From positions 95,849-159,848 of the forward strand of contig NZ_JRPA02000003.1 in NCBI RefSeq assembly GCF_000765675.1: a DNA stretch of 64,000 bases. Direction: 5' to 3'. The position numbers and the translations under genes were made by a program. Source of the stretch: Helicobacter sp. MIT 05-5294. GTDB lineage: Bacteria; Campylobacterota; Campylobacteria; Campylobacterales; Helicobacteraceae. Below the pieces are notes generated by a model. It worked only from the letters and a program-made list of their open reading frames with translations. It was not told where the DNA came from and searched no databases. How positions within the stretch are numbered: the stretch's first letter is position 1; the number at the start of each line of letters is the position of its first letter. Shown here one piece after another: positions 1 through 9,583 of this stretch.

Positions 1-647
1 AAGCTCACGGCATTTTGGATAATCTCATTTTCTATTGTATCCAAATAGCCTCCTTTAAGGCTTTCTCCTACGATGATTCTAAGTTCTTCTTCAGAATGCG
101 CGTTTTCTTCTCCCTCACTTGCGGGTTTAATGCCCATTTTGTGCAAAGAAAAAATAGCAAGATAATCAAAAATGCGAATCAATGGGAAGAAAAGAATCCA
201 AAACATATGCAAAGGCTTCGCGACAAACAAAACAGCTTTTTCGGCTTTGGCAATCGCGACAGATTTAGGAATCAACTCACCGGCTACAACATGCAAAAGC
301 GTAATCAAACTAAAAGCAATCACAAAGCTCACCGAATGAAGCAATACAGGATTATCTCCCAAAAAATATTTAAAAGAACCTTCAAGCAAACGCGCAATCG
401 CGGGTTCTCCTACCCAACCTAATCCCAAAGAAGAAAGTGTAATGCCGAGTTGCGTTGCAGAAAGATAAGAATCTAATTTTCCTGTAATCTTAAGAGCTAG
501 TTTTGCGCTTGGCACTTCGCGTTTGCTTAATTCTTCTAGGCGGGAGCGACGAATCTTGACGATTGCAAATTCAGAAAGCACAAAAAAACCATTTAATAGC
601 ACCAAAAACAATGCAAAAAGAGCCAAAAGAAACGACTCGGTATCCAA
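1..647 (-). CDS. CNNM/CBS-domain (HlyC/CorC-like) membrane protein, partial
   Basis: The reverse strand is open from a TTG at 647 to the window edge, so the 3' end is missing. An AAAGGAG ribosome binding site lies just upstream of the TTG. The translation starts with a hydrophobic segment and continues with an LSATQLGITLSSLGLGW stretch and a VAGELIPKS stretch, both typical of the CNNM transmembrane domain of HlyC/CorC proteins. The visible end (GYLDTIENEIIQNA) is the usual linker into the paired CBS domains, which lie outside the window. Family members are thought to act in Mg2+ or other divalent-cation efflux; the substrate is not shown here. Confidence 0.8.
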   Translation of the reverse strand, partial: MDTESFLLALFALFLVLLNGFFVLSEFAIVKIRRSRLEELSKREVPSAKLALKITGKLDSYLSATQLGITLSSLGLGWVGEPAIARLLEGSFKYFLGDNPVLLHSVSFVIAFSLITLLHVVAGELIPKSVAIAKAEKAVLFVAKPLHMFWILFFPLIRIFDYLAIFSLHKMGIKPASEGEENAHSEEELRIIVGESLKGGYLDTIENEIIQNAVS

Positions 648-780
648 AAAAACTCCTTTAAAAATGGAAAAATAGAAAATTTTGCAATTTTAGCATAATT
701 TTTTTAACGAAAGAAAACTTTATCTTCAATCCATCTTTTTTAATCTTATTTCACTTTTCATCACTTTTTAGTTTTAAGCC

Positions 781-1725
781 TTATATTTCACATTTTCTCG
801 CGTTATTTTGAGATTCTGCCTCTTCGTTTTCTCCCTCTAACTCGCGGATAAACACCTCATCAACGCCCCTACTCAAGCTCATACCAAAAAGCAGAATCGC
901 CCATGAGAGATACACCCAAATAAACAAAAATAGCAAAATACTAAGCGAACCATAAAGCGTCAAATAGGCTTTGTTATAAAACACATAATACACAAATCCC
1001 CATTTACAAATAGACCATAAAAGCGCAGTAATAAGGGAGCTTGTCAGAGTGTTTTTGTTGCTAATTTTCGTATTTGCGGAGATTTTAAAAAGCATAAAAA
1101 ACACCGCCCACACAACCAAATAAGGAATCAGTTGAAAAAACCAAGCAATATAGGTGCTAAAGCCGATTTCTTGCAAATACGCATAGGCTTTCGCGCTTAG
1201 ATAAATAGAAAACAAAATCCCCAATGGAAAAAGCGTCATACAAGTCCAATATACCGAGATAGAATCCCAAAAACCACGCGCTTTAGAATGAAAAATTTTC
1301 CCAGCAATATCTTGATAGTTTTTGAAAAACAAAATAGAAGTAATAAACGCGTAGAGGAATCCCATTCCGCCAAGCTTTGTAGAGTTTTGCAAAAAGCTAT
1401 CCATATAGTTTAAAAACACATCAGAATGCGTAGGAATGAAATTTGCAATGATCAGATTCTTAAAACTCTCCAAATATTCCTTAAACTCCGGCATTGCCGC
1501 GACGAGAGAAAAAATAATCAACAGCATAGGAAGAAGCGCGAAAATCGTATAAAAACTAAGAGAAGAGGCAAAATACAGCAAATCACCCTTTAAAAATACA
1601 TACAAATACCGCACAAGAAACCAAAGCTTCTTGCCAATACCCTCCAGCCACTCTGTGCCAAACCACTCCAATAAACGCGAAATTTTGCTGCCTTTTTCGT
1701 TGATTTCTTCGTGTTGCGATTCCAC
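781..1725 (-). CDS. YihY/BrkB family inner-membrane protein
   Basis: This is a 314-residue protein with about six hydrophobic segments. Near residues 45-75 it has the characteristic FKGDLLYFASSLSFYTIF stretch of the YihY/UPF0761 family, whose members were once misnamed ribonuclease BN. The C-terminus is acidic and polar. Length fits the family. It is followed by bioB in the same orientation after an 85-base gap. The molecular function of the family is not firmly established. Confidence 0.85.
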   Translation of the reverse strand: MESQHEEINEKGSKISRLLEWFGTEWLEGIGKKLWFLVRYLYVFLKGDLLYFASSLSFYTIFALLPMLLIIFSLVAAMPEFKEYLESFKNLIIANFIPTHSDVFLNYMDSFLQNSTKLGGMGFLYAFITSILFFKNYQDIAGKIFHSKARGFWDSISVYWTCMTLFPLGILFSIYLSAKAYAYLQEIGFSTYIAWFFQLIPYLVVWAVFFMLFKISANTKISNKNTLTSSLITALLWSICKWGFVYYVFYNKAYLTLYGSLSILLFLFIWVYLSWAILLFGMSLSRGVDEVFIRELEGENEEAESQNNARKCEI

Positions 1726-1810
1726 TGCTATCCTTTTGTTATTAATCCATCAAAACCGATGATTCCGCCATTACAAGTAAAAACATCTACAACACCACAA
1801 TAATAAAATT

Positions 1811-2650
1811 TTACTCACAGCTTGTTGCGATTTCATATCCATAGGACTTAATGCGCTCCACTTCGTCTTTTGGGGTATTGCCCTTAGTTGTCAGATAATC
1901 CCCCAAGACCACTGCATTAATCCCGCATTCAAACAGCATTTTTTGGTTATCTCCAAACACTCGCTCCCTCCCTCCAGCAATCATTAATCGCGCATTAGGC
2001 AAATACTCACGCGCCAACTTTACGCATTCTAAGGCTTCTTCTTGGCTTAGAATCTCTTGGCTTAGAGGCAATGCAGGATTAGGGATAAAAAAATTAATCG
2101 GCGTGGTGTGTGGGTTTAATGTGCGCAAAGCAGAGAGTAAATCTATCCTATCTTGCCAACTCTCACCAAGCCCAAAGATTCCACCACTACACAATCCAAG
2201 CCCAGCTTTTAGGGCATTTTCATTCGTCTCATACCGCTCCGCAAAACTATGCGTAGTGCAAATTTTAGGAAAGAAATTTTGGCTTGTCTCTAAATTATGA
2301 TTATAACTCGCGATTCCAGCTTTCTTTAGCTCCATCAGCGATTCAACACTCGCGATTCCACTACAACCAATCAAATGCAAATGCAATCCGCTTTTTACGA
2401 TTTCACGCGCCGCCTCTGCGATATATTCTGTTCTCTTGCTATCAAGATTACGTCCGCTTGTAACAAGACAGAATCCAAGCGCACCATTTTCACTCGCCCT
2501 TTTGGCTTCTTCTAGGATTTGAGGAATAGGCTTGTATTTATAGCGGTCTATGTCTGCATTATACTTCGCACTCTGTGTGCAATACGCACAATCTTCGGCA
2601 CAACTTCCACTTGAAACATTGCAGATTGTGCATAAAAAAATCGGACTCAT
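1811..2650 (-). CDS. bioB: Biotin synthase BioB
   Basis: This radical SAM enzyme inserts sulfur into dethiobiotin in the last step of biotin synthesis. The CAEDCAYC motif near residues 17-24 supplies the three cysteines of the SAM-binding 4Fe-4S cluster. Downstream are the family segments around GLCSGGIFGLGE and FIPNPALPL. At 279 residues it is shorter than the enterobacterial enzyme (about 340) but normal for Campylobacterota. The ATG overlaps the stop of the upstream PNPOx-like gene in an ATGA arrangement, so the two are probably translationally coupled. Confidence 0.93.
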   Translation of the reverse strand: MSPIFLCTICNVSSGSCAEDCAYCTQSAKYNADIDRYKYKPIPQILEEAKRASENGALGFCLVTSGRNLDSKRTEYIAEAAREIVKSGLHLHLIGCSGIASVESLMELKKAGIASYNHNLETSQNFFPKICTTHSFAERYETNENALKAGLGLCSGGIFGLGESWQDRIDLLSALRTLNPHTTPINFFIPNPALPLSQEILSQEEALECVKLAREYLPNARLMIAGGRERVFGDNQKMLFECGINAVVLGDYLTTKGNTPKDEVERIKSYGYEIATSCE

Positions 2651-3054
2651 TTGGATTCCTTGAGGACTTCTTCGCGTCCATCAAAACTTTGAATCTTAAT
2701 GCTAGGATTCTTAAAATAAAATACTTCAAACTCCGGATTTTGTGGCGTTTGGCAGATTTGCTTAACCAAAGGATATTTTGCAAACATTGCCTCTTTAACA
2801 GCAAGATTGTCTTCAAACACAATCTCCGCGCGGATTCTAATCCAAGTGCCGACATTATCATAAGCGCAAAGCTCCACATTTGGAAAGCTTTGAATATGCT
2901 TAAACAAGCCTTTTTTATTAGAAGTGCAAGAATAAAGCTTCCCTCCATAAAACAAAGGAGACTGAATCGGGCGCACACGCGGATTTCCACATGTGCCTTT
3001 AGTCGCCAAAAATCCTACATTTTTATCCAAAAATTCTAAAACTTCTTGTGTCAT
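2647..3054 (-). CDS. Pyridoxamine 5'-phosphate oxidase-like flavoprotein
   Basis: This 135-residue single-domain protein has the N-terminal FLATKGTCGNPRVRPIQSPL pattern of small PNPOx-like split-barrel proteins, which usually bind FMN or another flavin. It is far shorter than true PdxH and lacks its C-terminal dimerisation domain, so vitamin B6 synthesis is not implied. It overlaps bioB by four bases and forms a two-gene unit with it. The physiological substrate is unknown. Confidence 0.75.
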   Translation of the reverse strand: MTQEVLEFLDKNVGFLATKGTCGNPRVRPIQSPLFYGGKLYSCTSNKKGLFKHIQSFPNVELCAYDNVGTWIRIRAEIVFEDNLAVKEAMFAKYPLVKQICQTPQNPEFEVFYFKNPSIKIQSFDGREEVLKESK

Positions 3055-3088
3055 TTGATTCCTTTTTGTTTTAAGATTTTAATTCCCC

Positions 3089-5320
3089 TTATGCCTCGGG
3101 GTCGTCAATTCTTTCTTTGCAAGAAATACATTCTAATATCGGCTTCTTGCGGAATGTGCGCCTTGCCATTAAGGATTGGCATTTGGGGCAACGATAATTT
3201 GTCGGAGGGAAATTTGCCAAAAAATCGCATTTAGGATAATTCGCACAACCATAAAACTTCCCGCGTCTTCCCATACGCTCTAAAATCTCTCCCCCACATT
3301 TAGGACACTCTACATTCTCTAGCTTTTGCGGAACGAATCTCTGCGCAGGATTGAGCGGTTTGGCGTTTTTGCATTCAGGATAGCCACTACACGCGAGAAA
3401 TTCCCCATTTCTTCCGCGTTTTTTAACCATAGGCTTACCGCATTTCTCGCATACGCCCAAATCTTCAGATTCCTCATCTGTGGCATTAGAATCCTTTTGG
3501 ATAAATTTACATTTCGGATAACCACTACACCCGACAAACTCACCATATCTGCTACTTCTACGCACCAATTCTTTACCACAAAGCGGACAAAATTCGCCTG
3601 TTGGGATTGCGATTTTTTGGCTTTGAATTTTTGTTTTGCCCTCGCTAATTTTTTGGATAAATGGCTCGTAAAAACGCCATAGCAACTGCTGCCAATCTTG
3701 CTTGGATTCCGCAACTTCGTCTAGCTTTTCCTCTAACTGCGCAGTAAATTTAGAATCCACAATTTCATTGAAATGTTGCTCCAACAACTCTACGACTTTA
3801 AACGCAATCTCTTGAGGCTTGATTTGCTTTTTTTCTATTGCGATATAATCCCGTGAAGTTAGCAAAGAAATCGTGGGTGCATAAGTGCTTGGACGCCCGA
3901 TTCCTAAGGATTCCAAAGTCTTAATCAAACTCGCTTCAGAGAATCTCGCAGGTGGTTCTGTTTGATTTTTTTGTTCTTTGCATTTTTCTAATTTCATCGC
4001 ACTTCCGACTTTTAAAAGTGGTAGCAATTTGTCTTTATCCTCGCTACCAAGTACACGATAAAAGCCATCAAACACGAGTTTGCGCCCTTGTGCTTTTAGT
4101 AACGCACTCTCACTTGCAATCCACAAACTTTGCGATTCAAACTCCGCATCACTCATTTGCGAAGCAAAGAATCGCTTATAGATGAGCGCATAAAGCTTTA
4201 ATTCATCACCTTTTAAATACTGCGCTGCAACTTGTGGCGTGAAGTCCATTAAAGTCGGACGAATCGCTTCGTGCGCTTCTTGTGCGCCTTTGGATTTAGT
4301 CGCATAGATTTTGGGCTTACTTGGCACATATTCCTTACCATAAGTCTTGGCAATCACCGCCCTTGCTTCATCTTGGGCAATCTTGGCGATATTCAAACTA
4401 TCCGTCCTCATATAGGTAATCACTCCCATTGAGCCTTTATGTGTCATTACCCCCTCATAAAGCTTTTGCGCAGTTTGCATTGTGCGAGAGGGTGAGAATC
4501 CCAAACTAGAACTTGCCGCTTGTTGCAAAGTAGAAGTCATAAAAGGCGGAGGCGTTGCACTTTTGCGTTTTTTGTTTTCAATCTTTTGAATCTTGAAATT
4601 TGATTTTTTAAGGGATTCTACGATGTTTTTTGCTTCTTCTTGACTTTGAATACTTAGTTTTTCCATCTTCTTACCGCCAAATTCTACCAACTCCGCTTCT
4701 ATCCCACTTGCTTTGTTCTCTAACTGACCAAAACTGCTTTCAATCACATAATAAATAACAGGCTTGAAGTTTAGAATCTCTTTTTCTCTATCTACGATAA
4801 TTTTTAACGCGCTACTTTGCACCCTACCCGCACTTAAACCGCGCTGAATCTTAGAGGAAATCAAAGGGCTTAAACGATAGCCTACGATTCTATCTAGCAA
4901 TCGTCTTGCTTGTTGTGCATTGACTTTATCCATATCAATCAAGCGCGGATTCTTCAAAGAATCCTCTATCGCCTTTTGGGTGATTTCGTGAAACACGATT
5001 CTAGGCAATTTTTGCGGGTCTTTTTCTATTGCTGTAGCAATATGATAACCAATCGCTTCTCCCTCTCTATCCTCGTCGGTCGCGATATAAATTTCTTTGG
5101 AATTTTTCGCCAATTTCTTTAGCTCACTCACTACTGCCTTGTGCGATTCGTCAATCTTGTATTCTGGGATAAAAGTTTGGTTTTCTATTTTGATTCCAAA
5201 AGTGTGTTTTGGCAAATCACGAATATGCCCTTTTGAGGCAATCACTTCATACTTTCCGCCCAAAAAATTTTTGATTGTTTTTGCTTTTGTCGGGGATTCC
5301 ACGATAATTAAACTTTTCAA
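3089..5320 (-). CDS. topA: DNA topoisomerase I
   Basis: Type IA topoisomerase of 743 residues that relaxes negative supercoils. The Toprim domain is at residues 2-120, with acidic residues in TDEDREGEA near 81-89. The catalytic tyrosine is Y303 in the ITYMRTDSLN segment. The C-terminus carries four zinc-ribbon repeats with CxxC pairs from about residue 590 to 735. Length and architecture are those of Helicobacter/Campylobacter TopA. Confidence 0.96.
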   Translation of the reverse strand: MKSLIIVESPTKAKTIKNFLGGKYEVIASKGHIRDLPKHTFGIKIENQTFIPEYKIDESHKAVVSELKKLAKNSKEIYIATDEDREGEAIGYHIATAIEKDPQKLPRIVFHEITQKAIEDSLKNPRLIDMDKVNAQQARRLLDRIVGYRLSPLISSKIQRGLSAGRVQSSALKIIVDREKEILNFKPVIYYVIESSFGQLENKASGIEAELVEFGGKKMEKLSIQSQEEAKNIVESLKKSNFKIQKIENKKRKSATPPPFMTSTLQQAASSSLGFSPSRTMQTAQKLYEGVMTHKGSMGVITYMRTDSLNIAKIAQDEARAVIAKTYGKEYVPSKPKIYATKSKGAQEAHEAIRPTLMDFTPQVAAQYLKGDELKLYALIYKRFFASQMSDAEFESQSLWIASESALLKAQGRKLVFDGFYRVLGSEDKDKLLPLLKVGSAMKLEKCKEQKNQTEPPARFSEASLIKTLESLGIGRPSTYAPTISLLTSRDYIAIEKKQIKPQEIAFKVVELLEQHFNEIVDSKFTAQLEEKLDEVAESKQDWQQLLWRFYEPFIQKISEGKTKIQSQKIAIPTGEFCPLCGKELVRRSSRYGEFVGCSGYPKCKFIQKDSNATDEESEDLGVCEKCGKPMVKKRGRNGEFLACSGYPECKNAKPLNPAQRFVPQKLENVECPKCGGEILERMGRRGKFYGCANYPKCDFLANFPPTNYRCPKCQSLMARRTFRKKPILECISCKERIDDPEA

Positions 5321-5435
5321 AATCTCTTACCTTAAAACTTTAATGATTTAAAATTTTCTAATCATACAAAAATTTACACTAAAATTTCAAGATTCTTTAA
5401 AAGATTTCATTGTAAATTATTTGGTATGCAAAGTG

Positions 5436-5474
5436 TGGATTGCCGCAACTTCTGCGAAGTCTCGCAATGACGAC
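5436..5474. repeat. Dispersed intergenic repeat copy
   Basis: A short copy of the intergenic element related to TCGCAATGACG. It can form a hairpin through the AACTTCTGCGAAGT palindrome. Related copies lie near 11,990, 38,131, 58,176, 58,424 and 63,690. It sits in the gap between topA and the CysQ-like gene. Confidence 0.6.
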
Positions 5475-5495
5475 TAGGGCTTCATTGCGCTCTTG

Positions 5496-6338
5496 TTAAT
5501 CCCTCACAAAATCCCTATAAATCGCACCGCCTACTTGAGCTTTAGCAAACGCGATAAAATGGTGATTTCTCACGCTTGGTTTGTTGTATTCCAAAGGATT
5601 TTTGGTGAGGCAATCAAGCATAACGCCACCGCTTTCTTCTAGAATAATATCACTTGCTGCGGTATCCCATTCGCTCGTGCCATTAAAGCGCGGATAAATA
5701 TCCGCCCTGCCCTCTGCAAGTGCGCAGACTTTAAGCGATGAACCATACTTTTGCACTTTTAAATCGTATTTTTGGATAAATTCTTGCGTTTCTTTCGCGC
5801 TATGAAACACAGAATCACACGCGATGATTCCTGAATCTTGCACGATTCTATCGCCATTAAGTTTGCGTTTGCGCGATTCTAGCCATTGGGCATCAATGCC
5901 TTTAGAATTTAGCGCGTCTTGTAGCATAGTAGATTCATAACCAAAACTCCCAAAGTCTTTTAACGCAATAAAAAGTTGATGAAATGCCGGCGCATAGACG
6001 ACACCTAGAATCGGGCGTTTTTGATGGATTAAGGCGATATTAATCGTCCAACCGCCATTTTGGGCTAAAAAATCTTTCGTGCCATCAAGCGGGTCAATCA
6101 ACCAATAATACTCTAAATTTTCGCGCTCCTTAAAGTCCAAAACCGCCTCTTCTGAACAGACTTGATAGGGAGAATGCGCTTTTAATTCGCGCATAAGAAG
6201 CGCATTGGATTCCAAATCCGCTTGAGTAATCGGCGAAGAATCGCTTTTGAGTTCAAAATCCTTTATCCCATAATATCGCATGGCGACTTTCCCGGCTTGA
6301 AGCGCGATGAGCGCACATTGATAGAGTAAATGTTGCAT
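5496..6338 (-). CDS. cysQ: CysQ-like 3'(2'),5'-bisphosphate nucleotidase
   Basis: Inositol-monophosphatase superfamily protein of 280 residues. Metal-binding motifs are visible: an EE pair near residue 63, DPLDGTKDF near residues 82-90, and WDTAASDIILEESGG near 224-238. CysQ removes the 3'-phosphate of PAP, the by-product of sulfotransfer. That could matter here because a PAPS-type sulfotransferase is encoded at 28,173-29,090. By analogy it might also act on the 3'-phospho-CMP expected from MeOPN transfer; that is inference. An alternative assignment is an inositol phosphatase. Confidence 0.82.
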   Translation of the reverse strand: MQHLLYQCALIALQAGKVAMRYYGIKDFELKSDSSPITQADLESNALLMRELKAHSPYQVCSEEAVLDFKERENLEYYWLIDPLDGTKDFLAQNGGWTINIALIHQKRPILGVVYAPAFHQLFIALKDFGSFGYESTMLQDALNSKGIDAQWLESRKRKLNGDRIVQDSGIIACDSVFHSAKETQEFIQKYDLKVQKYGSSLKVCALAEGRADIYPRFNGTSEWDTAASDIILEESGGVMLDCLTKNPLEYNKPSVRNHHFIAFAKAQVGGAIYRDFVRD

Positions 6339-6440
6339 TGGTTTGCCTTTGTGCTTGAATCAAGTTTAATTTGTATCCAATTTAAACTTTAAAGCTTATC
6401 AAAATTTCGCCCAAACTTAAAGAATCGCAAAAAAATTTGA

Positions 6441-6446
6441 TACAAT
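6441..6446 (+). promoter_or_regulatory. Candidate -10 box for the GT2 gene
   Basis: TACAAT lies about 40 bases before the ATG of the glycosyltransferase, in an AT-rich intergenic stretch after the divergent CysQ-like gene. No convincing -35 element was seen. Confidence 0.4.
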
Positions 6447-6486
6447 AGCAAGACGCAAACCTAAGCTGTAAGGATTCTATACAAAA

Positions 6487-7626
6487 ATGGATTTTTCTAA
6501 AATTTCTGTTACAATACTTGTCAAAAATGCCCAAAAAACCCTCTTAGAATGCCTAGAATCTTTGAAAAATTTTGATGAAATTATCCTGCTGGATAACCAA
6601 AGCGACGATGATACACTAAAGATTGCTACAAATTTCAAAGAAAATTTCCCGAATCTCCACATTTATAGTAGCGAATTTATCGGCTTTGGTCCTTTGAAAA
6701 ACCTAGCCCTCTCTTATGCAAAAAATGAATGGATTTTAAGCATTGATGCTGATGAAGTTTTGGAATCTAGCTTCCTAGAGGAGCTTAAAAGCCTTTCGCT
6801 TGAAAAAGAAAATATCCTCGCACTGCCTAGAAAGGATCTCTACAGAGGCGAATGGATTAAGGCATGTGGCTGGTATCCTGATTATGTCTATCGCCTTTTT
6901 AACAAAACTTGGACGCGCTTTAACGATAATGCAGTCCATGAAAGCCTGATTTGCCAACCCAATACGAAGATTATCAAAACCCAAAACGGCTTGAGGCATT
7001 ACGCGTATGATAGCATTTATGGTTTGCTAGAAAAATGCCAAAAATACTCTAATCTTTGGGCGCAACAGAATCTGCACAAAAAAACTTCAATGAGCCAAGC
7101 TGTGATTCGTAGTATTTGGAAGTTTTTTAGGGATTATTTTTTAAAGAAAGGAATCTTTTATGGTTATAAAGGCTTTGTGATAAGCTTTTGCAATGCTTTG
7201 GGCGTGTTTTTTAAATACGCTAAGCTGTATGAGCTAAAGCGTAAGATTCCGACTTGTTCGCTCATCATCACAACTTATAACAGCAAGGACTGCTTGAAAT
7301 TGGTGCTTGAGAGCGTCAAAAAGCTTGAGTTTTATCCCAATGAAGTTTTAATCGCAGATGATAGAAGCACAGAAGACACCGCCGCGCTGATTCAAGAATA
7401 TCAGCAAAACTTCCCTTGTCCCTTAAAACATATTTGGCAAGAAGATGAGGGATTCCGCTTGAGTGCTATTAGAAACAAAGCCATCGGAGCTGCAATAGGA
7501 GAGTATTGCATTATCATTGATGGGGATATGATATTAGAGCCTCATTTTATCAAAGACCATTTGGATTTTGCTAAACACAAAGTGTTTTTGCAAGGTTCAA
7601 GAATTATCTTAGATGAGAGAAGTTAA
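6487..7626 (+). CDS. Two-domain GT2 glycosyltransferase, probably 3'-truncated
   Basis: The protein has 379 residues. Residues 5-230 form a first GT2 domain of the KdtX/WaaE type (VTILVKNAQKTLLECLESL, then a SIDADE acidic motif). Residues 255-379 begin a second GT2 domain (SLIITTYNSKDCLKLVLESV, DDRSTEDTAA, then IIDGDM). The second domain stops right after a GSRIILDE segment, where homologous GT2 proteins usually continue with an acceptor-binding region. The stop lies a few bases from the broken end of a convergent GT8 remnant, so a deletion may have clipped both. The probable role is in lipopolysaccharide core synthesis. Confidence 0.8.
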   Translation: MDFSKISVTILVKNAQKTLLECLESLKNFDEIILLDNQSDDDTLKIATNFKENFPNLHIYSSEFIGFGPLKNLALSYAKNEWILSIDADEVLESSFLEELKSLSLEKENILALPRKDLYRGEWIKACGWYPDYVYRLFNKTWTRFNDNAVHESLICQPNTKIIKTQNGLRHYAYDSIYGLLEKCQKYSNLWAQQNLHKKTSMSQAVIRSIWKFFRDYFLKKGIFYGYKGFVISFCNALGVFFKYAKLYELKRKIPTCSLIITTYNSKDCLKLVLESVKKLEFYPNEVLIADDRSTEDTAALIQEYQQNFPCPLKHIWQEDEGFRLSAIRNKAIGAAIGEYCIIIDGDMILEPHFIKDHLDFAKHKVFLQGSRIILDERS

Positions 7627-7630
7627 AAAT

Positions 7631-8048
7631 CTAGTGGGGCATTTTGTCTAAAAATTTATCAATTTTTAACCCAAAATAGGTCATAAAATTGCTATGTGCT
7701 GAACCACATTTTGGGTATTTTGCGAAGTCGCTATCATTCATAATATGCACAAGGATAAGTCGCACTTAAGTGCTTTGCTAGATTGTTAAGCTTTTGACGC
7801 ACAACCCCACTGATAGAATTGCTTAAAATATGAAAAACATAACCCTCATTTTGATTTTCTTTGTTTAAACTTGCAAAATCAAAATTCCGCACATTTGCAT
7901 AAGTCTCTCCAAACTCCGCACTTAAAGTTTTAGTCTCACAAATTTCTTTAAATGTCTGTTTGGCATTGGTATTTTGGATAATACTTGTCATCAAAACTGC
8001 TGTGTAGGGAATATAATTTTCGTCCGCACTAAAAACAATATGGAACAT
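7631..8048 (-). pseudogene. GT8 family glycosyltransferase remnant
   Basis: The 104-codon frame beginning at 8048 starts with the N-terminal signature of GT8 sugar transferases (FHIVFSADENYIPYTAVLMTSI). It ends at a TGA at 7734. Right after that stop a second frame reads on to a TAG at 7631 with GT8-like sequence (GSAHSNFMTYFGLKIDKFL). The gene therefore seems to have a frameshift near 7736 and to be cut off near 7631, before the DxD region. Intact GT8 proteins exceed 300 residues. Confidence 0.65.
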
Positions 8049-8129
8049 ATTTTCTCCTAGTCTTATAAAACTCTGTGTCGTGGTTTATTGCATAACTATA
8101 TTTTAACTAAATCTCATACAAATTTACTC

Positions 8130-8888
8130 TCAAATCTCCAAATCGCTTTTAAAGTCAATCTCACACCAACCACCATAAATCTCCACCGCTTTAGCATTAT
8201 CAAATGCATCAATCAATCCCTGCAAAAAGCTTGTCATATACATATTATCAAAGTCCTTACCATCATATAGCGCATTTCTATCAAGCTTATCATAGAATCC
8301 TAAAACTTGTGGCAAAAACTCACACGAAAACTTAAAAAGCCCGATATACTGCCCCTCTATTTCCTCATAACTCATAGGTTTTTTGCCAAGCTCTTTGATG
8401 TTTCCAGATTCAAGCTTCAATGTCTCCGCATCATCAAGAGGATTTTCAAATCTCTTTTCCCACAATGTGCGCCAGTCCTTATCCACAACGATATTTAAAT
8501 CTCCTTGCGATTGCGCTAATGTCTGCACAATGTCTGCACTATACACAATATCCGCATACGACACGACCAAGTCCTGTTTCTCTCTCACACAAGATTCTAT
8601 AAACTCCCGCGCACAAAAAAGCGTTTGCACCATATTAGTTTTATCAAATTTGGGATTTTGATAAAGTTTTGTAATGTCAAATCGCTCCTGCACATAAGTT
8701 TGCAAGACTTCAAACAAATACCCGCCCACAACTGCAATCTCGCTAATCCCCGCTTCTCTTAGCGCACTAATCTCATAATCAATAATTTTCTTCCCGCAAT
8801 ATTCCACCATACATTTTGGATTCCCTTTGGTTAATGGCATAAGCCTTGAGCCAAACCCCGCTGCTAAAATCAATGCTTTCACTCTCAA
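8130..8888 (-). CDS. Nucleotidyltransferase, Cj1416-like CTP:phosphoglutamine cytidylyltransferase
   Basis: This 252-residue protein begins with the nucleotidyltransferase signature LILAAGFGSRLMPLT followed by GNPKCM (residues 5-27). An acidic pair near SYADIV probably holds Mg2+. The fold resembles LicC-type cytidylyltransferases. The assignment rests on gene order: a glutamine-amidotransferase-like hydrolase and a PEP-synthase-like kinase lie directly upstream, as in C. jejuni Cj1416-Cj1418. There the enzyme makes CDP-L-glutamine from CTP and L-glutamine phosphate during MeOPN synthesis. On sequence alone, a choline-phosphate or sugar-phosphate nucleotidyltransferase is possible. Confidence 0.78.
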   Translation of the reverse strand: MRVKALILAAGFGSRLMPLTKGNPKCMVEYCGKKIIDYEISALREAGISEIAVVGGYLFEVLQTYVQERFDITKLYQNPKFDKTNMVQTLFCAREFIESCVREKQDLVVSYADIVYSADIVQTLAQSQGDLNIVVDKDWRTLWEKRFENPLDDAETLKLESGNIKELGKKPMSYEEIEGQYIGLFKFSCEFLPQVLGFYDKLDRNALYDGKDFDNMYMTSFLQGLIDAFDNAKAVEIYGGWCEIDFKSDLEI

Positions 8889-8953
8889 TCTCCTTATGAA
8901 TTTCTCTAACTTTTAGACAAAATTAGCCCAACCTGATTTTAATAAATTCAAAA

Positions 8954-9583
8954 CTACCCGAAAGATTTCTTTGCCACTCCAAGCCATTCTTGAAAAATTT
9001 TGTCATTTTCCATACCATTTGTGCGTTCAATATGCCACATTAGCCCAAAAATCGGCTTAGTTTTATGCCTAAAAGCCTCTATGCTATCATCTTGTGCCTT
9101 CGCTAGAGACTGCAAAGAATCCCCGAGTGTGGTAATTCCATAATTATGAAAAGAATTTACGATAAATTCTCTGTTACTTTGGGATTCCATCACTTGATGA
9201 TTGCCGATATGCCCATCTAGGGATTTTAAAGTAGAGTCAAAATACTCCGCGATTCTTTGCGCCCCGCGACAGATTCCAAGCAAGGGAAGAGATTTTTGCA
9301 TACAATGCGTGATAATCTCACCCTCATAATCATCACGCATTTGGGAAATGGGATTATCATTTAAAGAAGCTAAATCATTCCCACCACTTAAAATCACCCC
9401 CGCTAAAGATTCGCCTAAAGTTTGCGCATAAGTTTTAAAAGGAATCGCATAACTTAATGGCAGAGGCAAGAATCCCAATAGAGAGGCATTGAAAAATTCC
9501 CCCCATTCCACACTTAAGGCTTCCCTTATTTCTACATAACTTTCGTTTTCTATAATGCGTTGAGAAATTGCGATGAGTTTCAT
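8954..9583 (-). CDS. Class I glutamine amidotransferase-like hydrolase, Cj1417-like
   Basis: Peptidase C26 (gamma-glutamyl hydrolase-like) protein of 209 residues from the ATG at 9583. This start overlaps the stop of the upstream kinase gene (ATGA) and is preferred to the longer frame from 9610. The nucleophile cysteine is in LLGICRGAQ, and the catalytic His-Glu pair is in LMWHIERT near the C-terminus. In C. jejuni the Cj1417 enzyme hydrolyses CDP-L-glutamine to cytidine diphosphoramidate and glutamate; the neighbours here support the same role. Confidence 0.8.
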   Translation of the reverse strand: MKLIAISQRIIENESYVEIREALSVEWGEFFNASLLGFLPLPLSYAIPFKTYAQTLGESLAGVILSGGNDLASLNDNPISQMRDDYEGEIITHCMQKSLPLLGICRGAQRIAEYFDSTLKSLDGHIGNHQVMESQSNREFIVNSFHNYGITTLGDSLQSLAKAQDDSIEAFRHKTKPIFGLMWHIERTNGMENDKIFQEWLGVAKKSFG

